Assembly: GCA_049841315.1 (NCBI GenBank)
Contig: JASGDB010000061.1
Location: 1 to 30,829 of the forward strand
Source: JASGDB01 sp049841315
Lineage (GTDB): Bacteria; Bacteroidota; Bacteroidia; Flavobacteriales; Weeksellaceae
Direction of reading: 5' to 3'
DNA: 30,829 nt
Within the stretch, counting starts at the first letter, position 1. Every line of letters starts with the position of its first letter. Position numbers and translations under genes: made by a program. The notes under the pieces were generated by a model. That model was not told the origin of the DNA. It worked only from the letters and a program-made list of their open reading frames with translations, and ran no database searches. Below, one piece after another: positions 1 to 8,407 of the stretch.

Positions 1-35
1 GTTCAGTTTATTCACATTTTTATCAAAAGACCATT

Positions 36-68
36 AAACCTCATAGGTTTTGAAAACCTATGAGGTTT
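36..68. terminator. Perfect 16-bp inverted repeat, likely terminator of the GH30 gene
   Basis: AAACCTCATAGGTTTT at 36-51 is exactly complementary to AAAACCTATGAGGTTT at 53-68, with a single central G. A run of T follows on the plus strand and A-rich sequence on the other side, so it could work in both directions. It lies 47 bases past the stop of the minus-strand GH30 gene. A close relative sits at 8361-8391 and a decayed one at 19006-19037, so this is a dispersed hairpin family. The rest of 1-114 holds no gene. Confidence 0.7.
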
Positions 69-114
69 TTTGAAACTCTGAAATGATTGACTATCAGTAA
101 TTTAAAAATTTTAT

Positions 115-1575
115 TTAAAAAATATAAGTGGCAACAGAGCCCGAAGGCAATGATGTCAGGGCTGATTCTCCCGCATATTTGATATTGAAATTTTCTGTTG
201 TTGATGCTGTATTCAGCACGATTAAAGCAATTTTCCCATCAGGTCTTTTAAAGGCAACCGTGCTTAAATTTCCTACTTGTGAGGAATAGATACGAACAGA
301 ATTTTGAGGAACAAATTTTGATGCCTGTGCGATGATATAATAGCCTACATTACGGTCGAAAGTATCTCCAATATTGACGGTAATGGCTCCTTTACAAACG
401 GTACAACCTCCTGGTGTGTACGGTTTGAAGTTGGCATCGTTCGCTAAATTCCATTCTAATGCATTTCGGCTCCAGTTTCTGGTTGCTCCGATGATGACGT
501 TTTTAATATGCCACACGAGATCTCCCGAAAAACTACCTGTAGACGGTGTATATTGTTCTGTAAAATAAATATTTTTTAAAGGAAAAGCATTTCTTAAATT
601 GGATAAATTGGATATATCCCCATTGTAGAGATGGAATGCTGAGCCGTCTACAAAAGCTGCAGCAGCAGGATCAGAAAGCACCGTGGTTGCATACGCTATA
701 TTGTCTGCATTATGGTCCCATGCAATTATTTTCGTAGTAATACCCGCCGCCTGAAATGCCGGGCCGAGATTATTTTTAATAAAATCTCTCTGCTGCTCTG
801 CCGGCATGTATAACGATGGATTGTTGCCGTCGTGCAATGGTTCGTTTTGCGGAGTTATGGCATCAATTTTAATTCCCTGTGCTGCCATTCCTTGTATGTA
901 TTTCACGAAATACTGTGCATATACGCCGTAATATTCTTCTTTTAAACTTCCTCCGATGGAGCTTCCGTTGGTTTTCATCCAAACCGGAGCCGACCAGGGT
1001 GTTGCCACTATTTTAATAGCGGGGTTTATGGTCAATATTTTTTTCAACATATCAATCACTGCCTGATCTTTTGCCAGACTGAATTCGCTTAAATCTTCGT
1101 CGGTTTGTCCGGCAGGAACATCGTCATAGGAAAATACTTCACTGTTTAAATCTGATGAGCCGATGCTCAGCCGCAGATAGGAAATTGCAATACCATCGGT
1201 TCCGCTTCCGAAAAGTTCCTGCAATAAGGCATCTCTTTTTGTGGCGGATAAGGTGTTCAAAACTTCAACACTTCCCCCTGTCAATGTAAAGCCAAAGCCG
1301 TCAATGGTTTGATATGTTTCGGAGTCTTTAACTTCAATGGTGGAAAAGGTGTTCAAATTGTTATTGAACGTAATGTTGGATTGTTTCTGTAGTTTAACGG
1401 TTTGATCGCTTTTCGTAAGCCATACTTCACCTGTTTTGTAATTGGTAGCAGGCGGTTCCGTTGTTGTTCCTGAATCGGTATCCGAGCTTCCTCCCGAGCA
1501 AAATAGAAGTACAGGAATCAGCAGTATATACAAATATTTGTTGGTGAGTATTTTCATTATTTTTTCATTTTTCAT
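115..1575 (-). CDS. GH30-family glycoside hydrolase, surface lipoprotein (probable beta-glucanase)
   Basis: A retaining beta-glycosidase of family GH30, 486 residues. The N-terminus has a signal peptide ending in a lipobox (LLFC, Cys26), followed by a Ser/Asp/Gly/Thr-rich linker, so it is probably a lipid-anchored outer-membrane enzyme. GH30 landmarks are IDGFGFTLTGG near 91, TPWSAPVWMK near 192, the acid/base Glu in TPQNEPLH (Glu245) and the probable nucleophile in IYFTEQY (Glu340). A C-terminal beta-domain typical of GH30 follows and length is normal for the family. It is the last gene of the susC-susD-binding protein-GH30 unit. GH30 enzymes in such loci often cut beta-1,6-glucan, but the sequence alone cannot separate that from glucosylceramidase-type or other beta-glucan activity. 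A second ATG at 1557 would shorten it by six residues. A terminator-like hairpin stands directly upstream at 1607-1634. Confidence 0.88.
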   Translation of the reverse strand: MKNEKIMKILTNKYLYILLIPVLLFCSGGSSDTDSGTTTEPPATNYKTGEVWLTKSDQTVKLQKQSNITFNNNLNTFSTIEVKDSETYQTIDGFGFTLTGGSVEVLNTLSATKRDALLQELFGSGTDGIAISYLRLSIGSSDLNSEVFSYDDVPAGQTDEDLSEFSLAKDQAVIDMLKKILTINPAIKIVATPWSAPVWMKTNGSSIGGSLKEEYYGVYAQYFVKYIQGMAAQGIKIDAITPQNEPLHDGNNPSLYMPAEQQRDFIKNNLGPAFQAAGITTKIIAWDHNADNIAYATTVLSDPAAAAFVDGSAFHLYNGDISNLSNLRNAFPLKNIYFTEQYTPSTGSFSGDLVWHIKNVIIGATRNWSRNALEWNLANDANFKPYTPGGCTVCKGAITVNIGDTFDRNVGYYIIAQASKFVPQNSVRIYSSQVGNLSTVAFKRPDGKIALIVLNTASTTENFNIKYAGESALTSLPSGSVATYIF

Positions 1576-1606
1576 ATACTAAATTTTAAAACTAAATTAA
1601 AAAAAA

Positions 1607-1634
1607 TCGGAGGAGAAAAAAAATACTCCTCCGA
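1607..1634 (-). terminator. Intra-operon terminator/attenuator before the GH30 gene
   Basis: TCGGAGGAG (1607-1615) and CTCCTCCGA (1626-1634) form a perfect 9-bp GC-rich stem with a 10-base loop. Read on the minus strand, the stem is followed at once by eight T, the classic intrinsic terminator layout. It lies between the stop of the glycan-binding protein gene (1653) and the start of the GH30 gene (1575), so it probably lowers or controls GH30 expression relative to susCD. Confidence 0.8.
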
Positions 1635-1652
1635 AATCTAAAAAAATTTAAT

Positions 1653-2510
1653 TTAATTCATTCCTCTGAATTCAACTTTTGTTATTGAAATACCATTCTT
1701 CATATCACTGCCGCCTCCTCGTATTCCGAGGTATACGGTGCCTGTTTGAGTTGCTGTGAAAATACCGGTTCCGGAGCCTACCTCTGAAATTTTCCCTGAA
1801 AAGGCGGAGGTTCCCTGCCCTGCCCAAGTGCTTATTTCACGGTATTTGGTTCCGTCTCCATTGTAATCCTGCCCCTGTACGGGTGCATTATACCCAACGT
1901 ACACCTCGAACCAGGTATCTACACATCCGGAAGTAGAACTTACATTCATATCAATATAGTATTTTTTTCCTTCAACTACCTGTATTGGCTGATAGATGCC
2001 TTGTCCTGCCCAGCCTGTTGCCGTAAGTGTTGCAAATCCCGGTGTAAAGGTCCATTGTGCACCGCTTGTATTGGTAACGTTTATTGTCCATTTGCTCCAA
2101 TCATCACTATTAGCGAATTTGCCTCCTTGCACCAGATTTCCGGAATTCGGGTCGGAAGTTGCAACATTAATGGTTTTAGAATCCTGTGCTAATATTACAC
2201 CGCCTTGTCCGATTACCTGATGTATCATTACATAATCTCCTGCATCGGGCATATAAACTTTCTTTTCATCACTGCCGATACTAAAATCATCGCCGTCGAA
2301 GCTCCAGCGGTGGGCTACATAATCATTTTTATTTGCTTTAAACAAAAAATTGTATGAACTTGTTTCTGTTACACTAAATGAAGCATCCGCTGTGCCGCTG
2401 TACTCCAATCCGTTTCCGTCTCCGTCCACTCTGTCCGGTACGCAGGATACAGTAATGAGTGATATTGCAAATAAGCCGGTGAATAAATTCCTTTTTATAT
2501 TTGTTTTCAT
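1653..2510 (-). CDS. Surface glycan-binding lipoprotein (SGBP-like) of the SusCD locus
   Basis: A 285-residue predicted lipoprotein. The signal peptide ends in the lipobox TVSC (Cys23). Residues about 40-115 look like a PKD/Ig-like beta domain (the HRWSFDGDDF segment is reminiscent of PKD). From about residue 125 a second beta-rich domain begins with NLVQGGKFANSDDWSKWTI, the style of opening seen in CBM4/9-like carbohydrate-binding modules, and it is rich in Trp, Tyr and Gly. No catalytic motif is visible. It lies directly after susD with an 18-base gap and before the GH30 gene, the usual place of the extra surface glycan-binding protein (SusE/F-like role). The ligand is not known; by context it is the same glycan that the GH30 enzyme attacks. 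Confidence 0.75.
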   Translation of the reverse strand: MKTNIKRNLFTGLFAISLITVSCVPDRVDGDGNGLEYSGTADASFSVTETSSYNFLFKANKNDYVAHRWSFDGDDFSIGSDEKKVYMPDAGDYVMIHQVIGQGGVILAQDSKTINVATSDPNSGNLVQGGKFANSDDWSKWTINVTNTSGAQWTFTPGFATLTATGWAGQGIYQPIQVVEGKKYYIDMNVSSTSGCVDTWFEVYVGYNAPVQGQDYNGDGTKYREISTWAGQGTSAFSGKISEVGSGTGIFTATQTGTVYLGIRGGGSDMKNGISITKVEFRGMN

Positions 2511-2528
2511 ATCGTATCAATTAAATTA

Positions 2529-4061
2529 TTAATAATTAGGATTTTGTACCAATGCTGTGTTTGGTAATTCATTGTACGGGATTGGCAGTATTTCGTTTTT
2601 ACCGCTTACAAAGCCTTTTGAAGCTAATTTAGCAGGTGCGTCTCCCCATCTTACAAGGTCGAACCAACGGTGTCCTTCTCCTGCAAGTTCTCTTCTTCTT
2701 TCGTCTTTAATTGCCTGTAGGGTTACGGGAACGGAAGCCAAGCCTACTCTTGCTCTCACAGCATCTAATAATGCCTGTGCTCTTGCTCCTGTTCCTCCTA
2801 ATGCTTCTGCTTCCAAAAGATAGGTATCAGCAAGTCGTATTACGATGTAATTCTGTCTGAAGTTCAGCTCCATAGCGCCCGGTAATGAGGATACTCCGGC
2901 TCTGAATGGTGCATATTTTTTCAAGAAATAGCCGGTATCAGCAAATGCTGGTGAATAGGTGATTTTTCCTTCAGAAACCAATTTACCTGCGTCTATAACG
3001 GTAGTACTGTATCTTGGATCTGTTTTCAGGAAGTCATTCAAATCAGTTGTTACGGTATTAAATGACCATCCGGATACCAAATCGGGAGCATCATTACCGG
3101 TTACGGTTGTCATATTGTATGATCTTGGCCCGGTCATGATACAAATTGAATTTCCTTCATCGCTTCCCCATCCCCAGAATCCCCAATCTGCATTGGATTT
3201 ATTGGTATGGTTGGCTTCTAAAATAGATTCTGTTGTGAATTTATTATCGAATTGAAATAAACTGGCATAGTCTGAAACTAATTTATACCCGTATTGGCTT
3301 GTGCCTCCCGGCGTTCCATTGACTTGGGCTAATTGTTCTGCTGCAAGTGCATTCTTATTGTCATAGAGATAAATTTTACCTAAAATAGCTCTTGCGCTTC
3401 CTTGTGTGAGTCTTCCGAGCTCTTCACCGGAGACACTTACGGGAAGTTGGTCAACTACATTTACTATATCACTTTCAATTTGTGCATATACGTCCTGCGG
3501 ATTTGCCTGCGGAATATTCCAGTAGTCATCACTTCCGGAAATGGGTTGTAAAATCAAAGGTATATTCTTGAACATTCTTAAAAGTTCAAAATAATAAAGA
3601 GAACGAAGTACCGTAACTTCTGCTGTAATCCTTTGTTTTAAACTTTCGTCTACGGGTGCTGCGGGTAATCTGTCGATAACCCAGTTTGCTCTTGCAATCC
3701 CTTGATAATAATCTCTCCAATAACTTTGTGGCATGGTATTCGGGTTAATCGAGTAATTATTGAAACCCTGTATGCCGGCACCGTCGGTAGAACTACCTCC
3801 TCCGGAGTAAAAATCGTCGGAACCTGCATTAAAAAATGTTACCATATTTTCAAATCCTCCGGCATATTTTTTCATAATGTCGTACACTGCTGCAGTTGCG
3901 CTGAGGCATTGATCTTCGGTTTGAAAATAGTTGGAATCATCGAAAGTTCCCAGATTTTGTACATCTTGTATATAGTCTTCTGTACAGCCTGTGGTTCCGA
4001 AGCTCAGTCCGGCAAACATCACTATTGCCAAACTCTTGTATAGATATTTTTTATTTTTCAT
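2529..4061 (-). CDS. susD: SusD/RagB-family nutrient-binding outer-membrane lipoprotein
   Basis: SusD-like lid protein that binds glycan at the surface and closes over its SusC partner. The chosen ATG at 4061 gives 510 residues starting MKNKKYLYKSL; the frame is open for ten more codons but those overlap the end of susC and spoil the signal peptide. Lipobox TTGC with Cys26. SusD hallmarks are the N-terminal TPR-like helical region (DDSNYFQTEDQCLSATAAVYD), SYWRDYYQGIARANWVIDRLP, AEVTVLRSLYYFELLRMF, and the C-terminal IVIRLADTYLLEAEA, DERRRELAGEGHRWFDLVRWG and ILPIPYNEL motifs. The ATG starts 10 bases past the susC stop, so the two are almost certainly co-transcribed. Confidence 0.95.
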   Translation of the reverse strand: MKNKKYLYKSLAIVMFAGLSFGTTGCTEDYIQDVQNLGTFDDSNYFQTEDQCLSATAAVYDIMKKYAGGFENMVTFFNAGSDDFYSGGGSSTDGAGIQGFNNYSINPNTMPQSYWRDYYQGIARANWVIDRLPAAPVDESLKQRITAEVTVLRSLYYFELLRMFKNIPLILQPISGSDDYWNIPQANPQDVYAQIESDIVNVVDQLPVSVSGEELGRLTQGSARAILGKIYLYDNKNALAAEQLAQVNGTPGGTSQYGYKLVSDYASLFQFDNKFTTESILEANHTNKSNADWGFWGWGSDEGNSICIMTGPRSYNMTTVTGNDAPDLVSGWSFNTVTTDLNDFLKTDPRYSTTVIDAGKLVSEGKITYSPAFADTGYFLKKYAPFRAGVSSLPGAMELNFRQNYIVIRLADTYLLEAEALGGTGARAQALLDAVRARVGLASVPVTLQAIKDERRRELAGEGHRWFDLVRWGDAPAKLASKGFVSGKNEILPIPYNELPNTALVQNPNY

Positions 4062-4071
4062 TGTTATAATC

Positions 4072-6963
4072 TTAGAATTGAATGTTTGCACCTAATATAA
4101 ACGTCCTTGCCTGCGGATAATACGCACGGTCAATACCATAGGAATTTCCTGCGGCGATCTCAGGGTCATAACCGGTATATTTGGTGAAGGTAAAGATATT
4201 TTCACCGGTTACATAAAATCTAACTTTATCTGCCCCAAAATTTTCGGAAACCTGTTTTGGTAATGTATATCCTAATTGCACGAGCTTCACTCTCAGGTAG
4301 TCTCCTTTTTGAAGATAAAAGCTGGACATTTTCGTATAATTCCCGTTAGGGTCGTTTCTTGATACTCTGGCATATTCATTGGTAGAGCCTTCTCCTGTCC
4401 AGCGGTTTAATACCCATGTTTGATAGTTGGCATCTGTCATATCCAAACGTCTCAGTCCCTGGAATATTTTATTTCCGCCTTGTCCCTGGGCAAATAACAT
4501 GAAATCAAAATTCTTGTAGTTCATGTTCAATGTAAGGCCATAACTGAATTTCGGAACAGAGTTTCCAAGATCTACCATATCCAGATTATCAATTACACCA
4601 TCACCATTGTTATCATCCCAAATAAAGTCTCCCGGTTTTGCGTTCGGAAGAATCATATCTCCCGAGGCATTTACATAGGCATTGATTTGCGCTTGGTTTT
4701 GGAATACTCCGCTGTAAGTATATCCGTAGAATGTTCCGTATGATTTTCCGACCTGAATTCTTTGCACTGCTCCCATTGATTGGAATCCTGCGATATTTTC
4801 GTATTCAATATCATCTTCCAGCCGTGTGATTTTATTTTCATTAAGAGAGAAATTACTGTTTACTGAAATTCCGAAATCTTCCCAATTCTTTTTGTAGCCC
4901 AGTTCAAATTCCCAGCCTTTATTGTACATATCGCCAATATTAGCCCAAGGCCGAATAGGAACTCCCACATAACCCGGGATATTCACCTGCCTCAGGATGT
5001 CGGTTGTTTCTTTTTTGTACCAGTCAAATGAAAAATTGAAATTTCTTAAGAATTTAATATCTGCACCTACGTTCAACTGTGAAGTTTCTTCCCAGGTCAA
5101 GTCGGGATTTCCCAGTGTATTAGGAGTATATCCGATAATAATTACGTCTGCACCATTGGTATAATTACTTCCTGAAACCACGGAGCTTCTGAACATAAAG
5201 TCCGCAATACTATCATTACCCAAAACACCGTATCCACCTCTTATTTTCAGTGAATTAACGAAATTATTGTCTTTCCAGAAATTTTCTTTATGTACGTTCC
5301 AACCCAATGAGAAAGAAGGGAAATTTCCCCAGGATCTAAGGAATTTAGGGTATGATCCGTCCCGACGAATGGTTCCCGTGAAGAGATATTTATCATTATA
5401 ATCATAAATCGCTCTTGCAAAATAAGAAGTTTTTCTTACCTGAATGAAATCCCAGCCGCCTGCAGTGATATCATCTTGTGGAATACTGAAATTGAATGAG
5501 GCATCCTGCCAGTTGTTCACCGGAAGATTGGTATAGGTAACACTTTCTCCGGAACCAATATTAAACCTGTACACACCCTGGCCAACAAGTAGGCTTAAGT
5601 TGTGATTTCCAAATTTTTTCTGATAACTTAATGTGTTTTCAAAGCTCCATTCAAATTTGCGCTGTGTGCTTCTGTTCAGATTATTAAAAATCAAATTATT
5701 ACTGGTAGGGCTCAAATAATACAAAGGGGTAAAACCCTGCCCTCCCCAAAATGATTTTTTGCCGTTTAGAGATGTTTTGAAGGTCAATCCCGGTGCTAAG
5801 GTTAAATCTGCAAAAACATTTCCGACAAAATCATCAGACCAGCCGTGTTTCCCTTGCTGCACATATCGAAAAGCCGCCGGGTTTGTCATTTCCTGCTGAA
5901 CGTATGGTGAAATTCCGTAAGGATTGCCGTTGGCATCATGAATAATATAAGGATTGGTATAGTCATTAGGATTTACCTGCGACCAGTCGGTTACGACTAC
6001 CGGAGTAATCGGGTCTAAATTTACTGCTGAGCTGATTGGCCCTCCGAATTCTTCATTAACAGCAATCCCCTGATTTTTTTGATGGGTGTACATAAACGTT
6101 TGTCCCACCGTCAGGAAATCAAGAACTTTATGCGTAGAGTTTAATCTTGCATTTATTCTTTTGTAGTAAGAAATGTCTCCCATTACAATCCCGTTTTGGT
6201 CAAAATATCCAAATGATGCGTAATAAGTTGACTTATCATTACCTCCACTGATGCTGATTTCGTGAGTTTGGCGGTTTCCTGTATTAAAAATCTGATCCTG
6301 CCAGTCGGTTCCTTCACCGTATGCAGATGGATCTACAAATCTTGGCGAACTTCCGTCATTCACAAAAGCTTCATTAATAATGGTAGCGTACTGCGTAGCA
6401 TTCAGCAAATCCAGCTTTCTTGCTGCATTAGAAACGCCATAACTGCCATTATAGGACAGGCTTAATTTACCTTTCTTTCCCTTTTTAGTAGTTACCAAAA
6501 TCACACCTCGTGCGGCAGAAACCCCGTAAATCGCAGAAGATGCACCATCTTTTAAAATTTCCATGGATTCAATATCTGATTGGTTTAGCCAACCGATACC
6601 GTCAACCATAATACCGTCAACCACCCAAAGCGGATCGTTCCCTCCGGCACCGAAACTGGTAAGACCGCGTACACGTACAGTTGCTGAAGAACCGGGCTGC
6701 CCGGAATTGGTAACCACGGAAACTCCGGCTGCTCTACCCTGAAGAACCTGCTCGGGTTTTCCGGACGGAATATCTTCGATGTCTGCAGCTTTGATACTGG
6801 CAATAGCACCGGTAACATTACTTTTTTTCTGTGTACCATAACCGATAACCACTACTTCATCGATTTTGGTTTCATTCAGCGTATCCTTCGTTTGTGCCTG
6901 GAAACCCGCTGTAAAATAAAGAACCGCTATGAGTCCTAAACTTTTTTTTGTTTTCACGTTCAT
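4072..6963 (-). CDS. susC: SusC/RagA-family TonB-dependent glycan transporter
   Basis: Outer-membrane TonB-dependent transporter. The ATG at 6963 is preferred (963 residues) because it places a signal peptide (MNVKTKKSLGLIAVLYF, cleavage after FQAQ) at the N-terminus; an upstream in-frame ATG at 7038 would add 25 residues in front of it. Just after cleavage comes the TonB-box/plug start IDEVVVIGYGTQKKSNVTGAI, then the SusC-type plug motifs QVLQGRAAGVSV, VRVRGLTSFG, PLWVVDGI, IESMEILKDGASSAIYGVSAARGVILVTTKKG. The remainder is a 22-strand barrel in style, ending in a Phe-terminated strand (GANIQF). There is no N-terminal carboxypeptidase-like extension or STN signalling domain, so no anti-sigma coupling through this protein is expected. 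First gene of the susC-susD-SGBP-GH30 operon. Confidence 0.96.
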   Translation of the reverse strand: MNVKTKKSLGLIAVLYFTAGFQAQTKDTLNETKIDEVVVIGYGTQKKSNVTGAIASIKAADIEDIPSGKPEQVLQGRAAGVSVVTNSGQPGSSATVRVRGLTSFGAGGNDPLWVVDGIMVDGIGWLNQSDIESMEILKDGASSAIYGVSAARGVILVTTKKGKKGKLSLSYNGSYGVSNAARKLDLLNATQYATIINEAFVNDGSSPRFVDPSAYGEGTDWQDQIFNTGNRQTHEISISGGNDKSTYYASFGYFDQNGIVMGDISYYKRINARLNSTHKVLDFLTVGQTFMYTHQKNQGIAVNEEFGGPISSAVNLDPITPVVVTDWSQVNPNDYTNPYIIHDANGNPYGISPYVQQEMTNPAAFRYVQQGKHGWSDDFVGNVFADLTLAPGLTFKTSLNGKKSFWGGQGFTPLYYLSPTSNNLIFNNLNRSTQRKFEWSFENTLSYQKKFGNHNLSLLVGQGVYRFNIGSGESVTYTNLPVNNWQDASFNFSIPQDDITAGGWDFIQVRKTSYFARAIYDYNDKYLFTGTIRRDGSYPKFLRSWGNFPSFSLGWNVHKENFWKDNNFVNSLKIRGGYGVLGNDSIADFMFRSSVVSGSNYTNGADVIIIGYTPNTLGNPDLTWEETSQLNVGADIKFLRNFNFSFDWYKKETTDILRQVNIPGYVGVPIRPWANIGDMYNKGWEFELGYKKNWEDFGISVNSNFSLNENKITRLEDDIEYENIAGFQSMGAVQRIQVGKSYGTFYGYTYSGVFQNQAQINAYVNASGDMILPNAKPGDFIWDDNNGDGVIDNLDMVDLGNSVPKFSYGLTLNMNYKNFDFMLFAQGQGGNKIFQGLRRLDMTDANYQTWVLNRWTGEGSTNEYARVSRNDPNGNYTKMSSFYLQKGDYLRVKLVQLGYTLPKQVSENFGADKVRFYVTGENIFTFTKYTGYDPEIAAGNSYGIDRAYYPQARTFILGANIQF

Positions 6964-6985
6964 ATCATATAGAATTTTTATCTCA

Positions 6986-6998
6986 TATTGAGACAATA
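6986..6998. promoter_or_regulatory. Candidate operator palindrome TATTG-AGA-CAATA in the susC leader
   Basis: A perfect 5+3+5 palindrome lies 23-35 bases upstream of the susC start, in the 167-base region between divergent susC and the MFS gene. Its core with flank, TTGAGACAATAAA (6988-7000), recurs exactly at 8310-8322, overlapping the -33 element of the Nudix-type regulator gene's promoter. This would suit a shared operator for that regulator. The second copy also encodes the last residues of the MFS protein, so chance cannot be excluded. Confidence 0.35.
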
Positions 6999-7130
6999 AA
7001 GATATTAATTTTTTATTAACAAAAAATATTTTTTTCATTTTTTTATTCTTCCTTTTATTTACCGATATTTGCAGGAAATTTAATCCTAAAAAAACAAGAT
7101 TTATCTTAACTTTTATTTAACCAAAAACAG

Positions 7131-8321
7131 ATGCTGTTTCCCAAAAATTCCCAAAAATTCTTTCCGCTTCAGCTTTCATTCATCATATTTTCGATGGTTC
7201 TGAATTGCATGGGGATTATAGTCCTCAAATATTCCGGAAGCGATATTTCCTATAATCATCTCGGTTTTTTGGAATTTTTTAAAGATATTCCCATTGCGCT
7301 TACATCTCTTCTTGCCATAAATTACATTAATAAAACCGGAAACAAGAAATCGTTAATCTTTGCTATATCCACCGTTCTGGTCTGCTGTATTCTGATTCCC
7401 TTTGTGGATGATTTCTGGTTTTTCAAAATATGGTTTGCGCTGATTGGGATTTCGTTTGCGATAGCGAAAATTTCGGTTTTCGGATTAATCAGAAATAATG
7501 CTGGCGGTGAAAAAGGTTTTTCAAAAGTGATGAACCGGGTGGAAGCCTCTTTTATGATAGGAATGTTCTTCATCAATATTATATTCGGTTGGCTGCTTTC
7601 CGGCTCTTTGGAACAATACTGGAAATTCGGGTTCTGGATTATAGCACTTGTTTCCGCAATTACTATACTACAACTGTACAGAAACCACTATACTGAATTA
7701 CAGTCGGAAAACATTTCTTACTCCATGAATCTGAAAGCCATTTTCAATTTCAGGACGATGCTCTTCCTTCTTATTCTATTTTTTACGGTGTTTACAGAGC
7801 AGTGTTTCAATACCTGGCTGCCGGCTTTTTACAAGAACAATCTGCATGTCAATTCCTTTTTTGCGCTTCAGTCTACGGCGCTTCTCGCATTTTTTTCTTT
7901 TGTGGGAAGATTTGCCACAAGCCGGATTATCCACCGTTTCAAATGGCAGCAATACATTCTGTTCTGTATTTTTATGCTTATCTTGTGTATTGTGCTCGCT
8001 CAGCTGCTGATGAATATAAGCGTGAAACAAAATCTCTATACTTTGATGCTTCTGCTTCCTTTTTTAGGGCTTTTCCTCTCACCGCTGTACCCTCTTTACA
8101 ATTCAAAATTTCTGATCAATATCAGTTCTGAAAAAATAAATATCCTTACTTCGATGATTGTTATTTTTTCATCTCTGGGCGGTTCTTTCGGCTCTCTCGG
8201 GATGTCCTATGTGTTTGAACACGACCTGGACAAGAATTTTTTACTCTTTATTTTAATTCCGGTATTTACGGTTTTTGCAGTAACGGTGATATTTTTGAAA
8301 ACGCTTATTTTGAGACAATAA
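7131..8321 (+). CDS. MFS transporter, probable sugar uptake
   Basis: A 396-residue inner-membrane protein with about 12 hydrophobic segments, the length and layout of a Major Facilitator Superfamily permease. Visible MFS-like features include the loop NYINKTGNKKS after the second segment and FVGRFATSRIIHRFKWQQ in the second half. Substrate cannot be read from sequence. It is transcribed divergently from susC and is followed by a Nudix-type regulator, so it probably imports the mono- or oligosaccharide released by the neighbouring GH30 enzyme. A weak -7-like box GATATTTG at 7064-7071 lies about 60 bases upstream; no clear -33 was found. Its last codons overlap the promoter of the next gene. 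Confidence 0.82.
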   Translation: MLFPKNSQKFFPLQLSFIIFSMVLNCMGIIVLKYSGSDISYNHLGFLEFFKDIPIALTSLLAINYINKTGNKKSLIFAISTVLVCCILIPFVDDFWFFKIWFALIGISFAIAKISVFGLIRNNAGGEKGFSKVMNRVEASFMIGMFFINIIFGWLLSGSLEQYWKFGFWIIALVSAITILQLYRNHYTELQSENISYSMNLKAIFNFRTMLFLLILFFTVFTEQCFNTWLPAFYKNNLHVNSFFALQSTALLAFFSFVGRFATSRIIHRFKWQQYILFCIFMLILCIVLAQLLMNISVKQNLYTLMLLLPFLGLFLSPLYPLYNSKFLINISSEKINILTSMIVIFSSLGGSFGSLGMSYVFEHDLDKNFLLFILIPVFTVFAVTVIFLKTLILRQ

Positions 8322-8338
8322 AAAAAGTCATACCTTTG
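8309..8338 (+). promoter_or_regulatory. Bacteroidota-type promoter for the Nudix-like regulator
   Basis: TTTG (8309-8312), 18 bases, then TACCTTTG (8331-8338), an exact TAnnTTTG -7 box. This matches the TTTG-N18/19-TAnnTTTG consensus of the Bacteroidota housekeeping sigma factor. It overlaps the last codons of the MFS gene and the TTGAGACAATAAA sequence shared with the susC leader. Transcription would start near 8344, just before the 8361-8391 hairpin. Confidence 0.7.
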
Positions 8339-8360
8339 ATAGGTGAAATTTACTGATTCT

Positions 8361-8391
8361 AAACCTCATAGTTTTAAAACCTATGGGGTTT
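8361..8391. terminator. Hairpin downstream of the MFS gene, inside the leader of the regulator gene
   Basis: AAACCTCATAGTTTT followed by AAAACCTATGGGGTTT forms a near-perfect hairpin, a relative of the one at 36-68. It would end MFS transcription, but it also lies between the 8309-8338 promoter and the regulator start at 8408. Only three T follow the stem directly, so termination may be partial and it may act as an attenuator. Confidence 0.55.
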
Positions 8392-8407
8392 AATTAATAA
8401 AGAAACT

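Noticed and set aside
6964..7038. Longer SusC start at 7038
   Set aside because: It would put 25 residues in front of a good signal peptide. The ATG at 6963 is the natural start.
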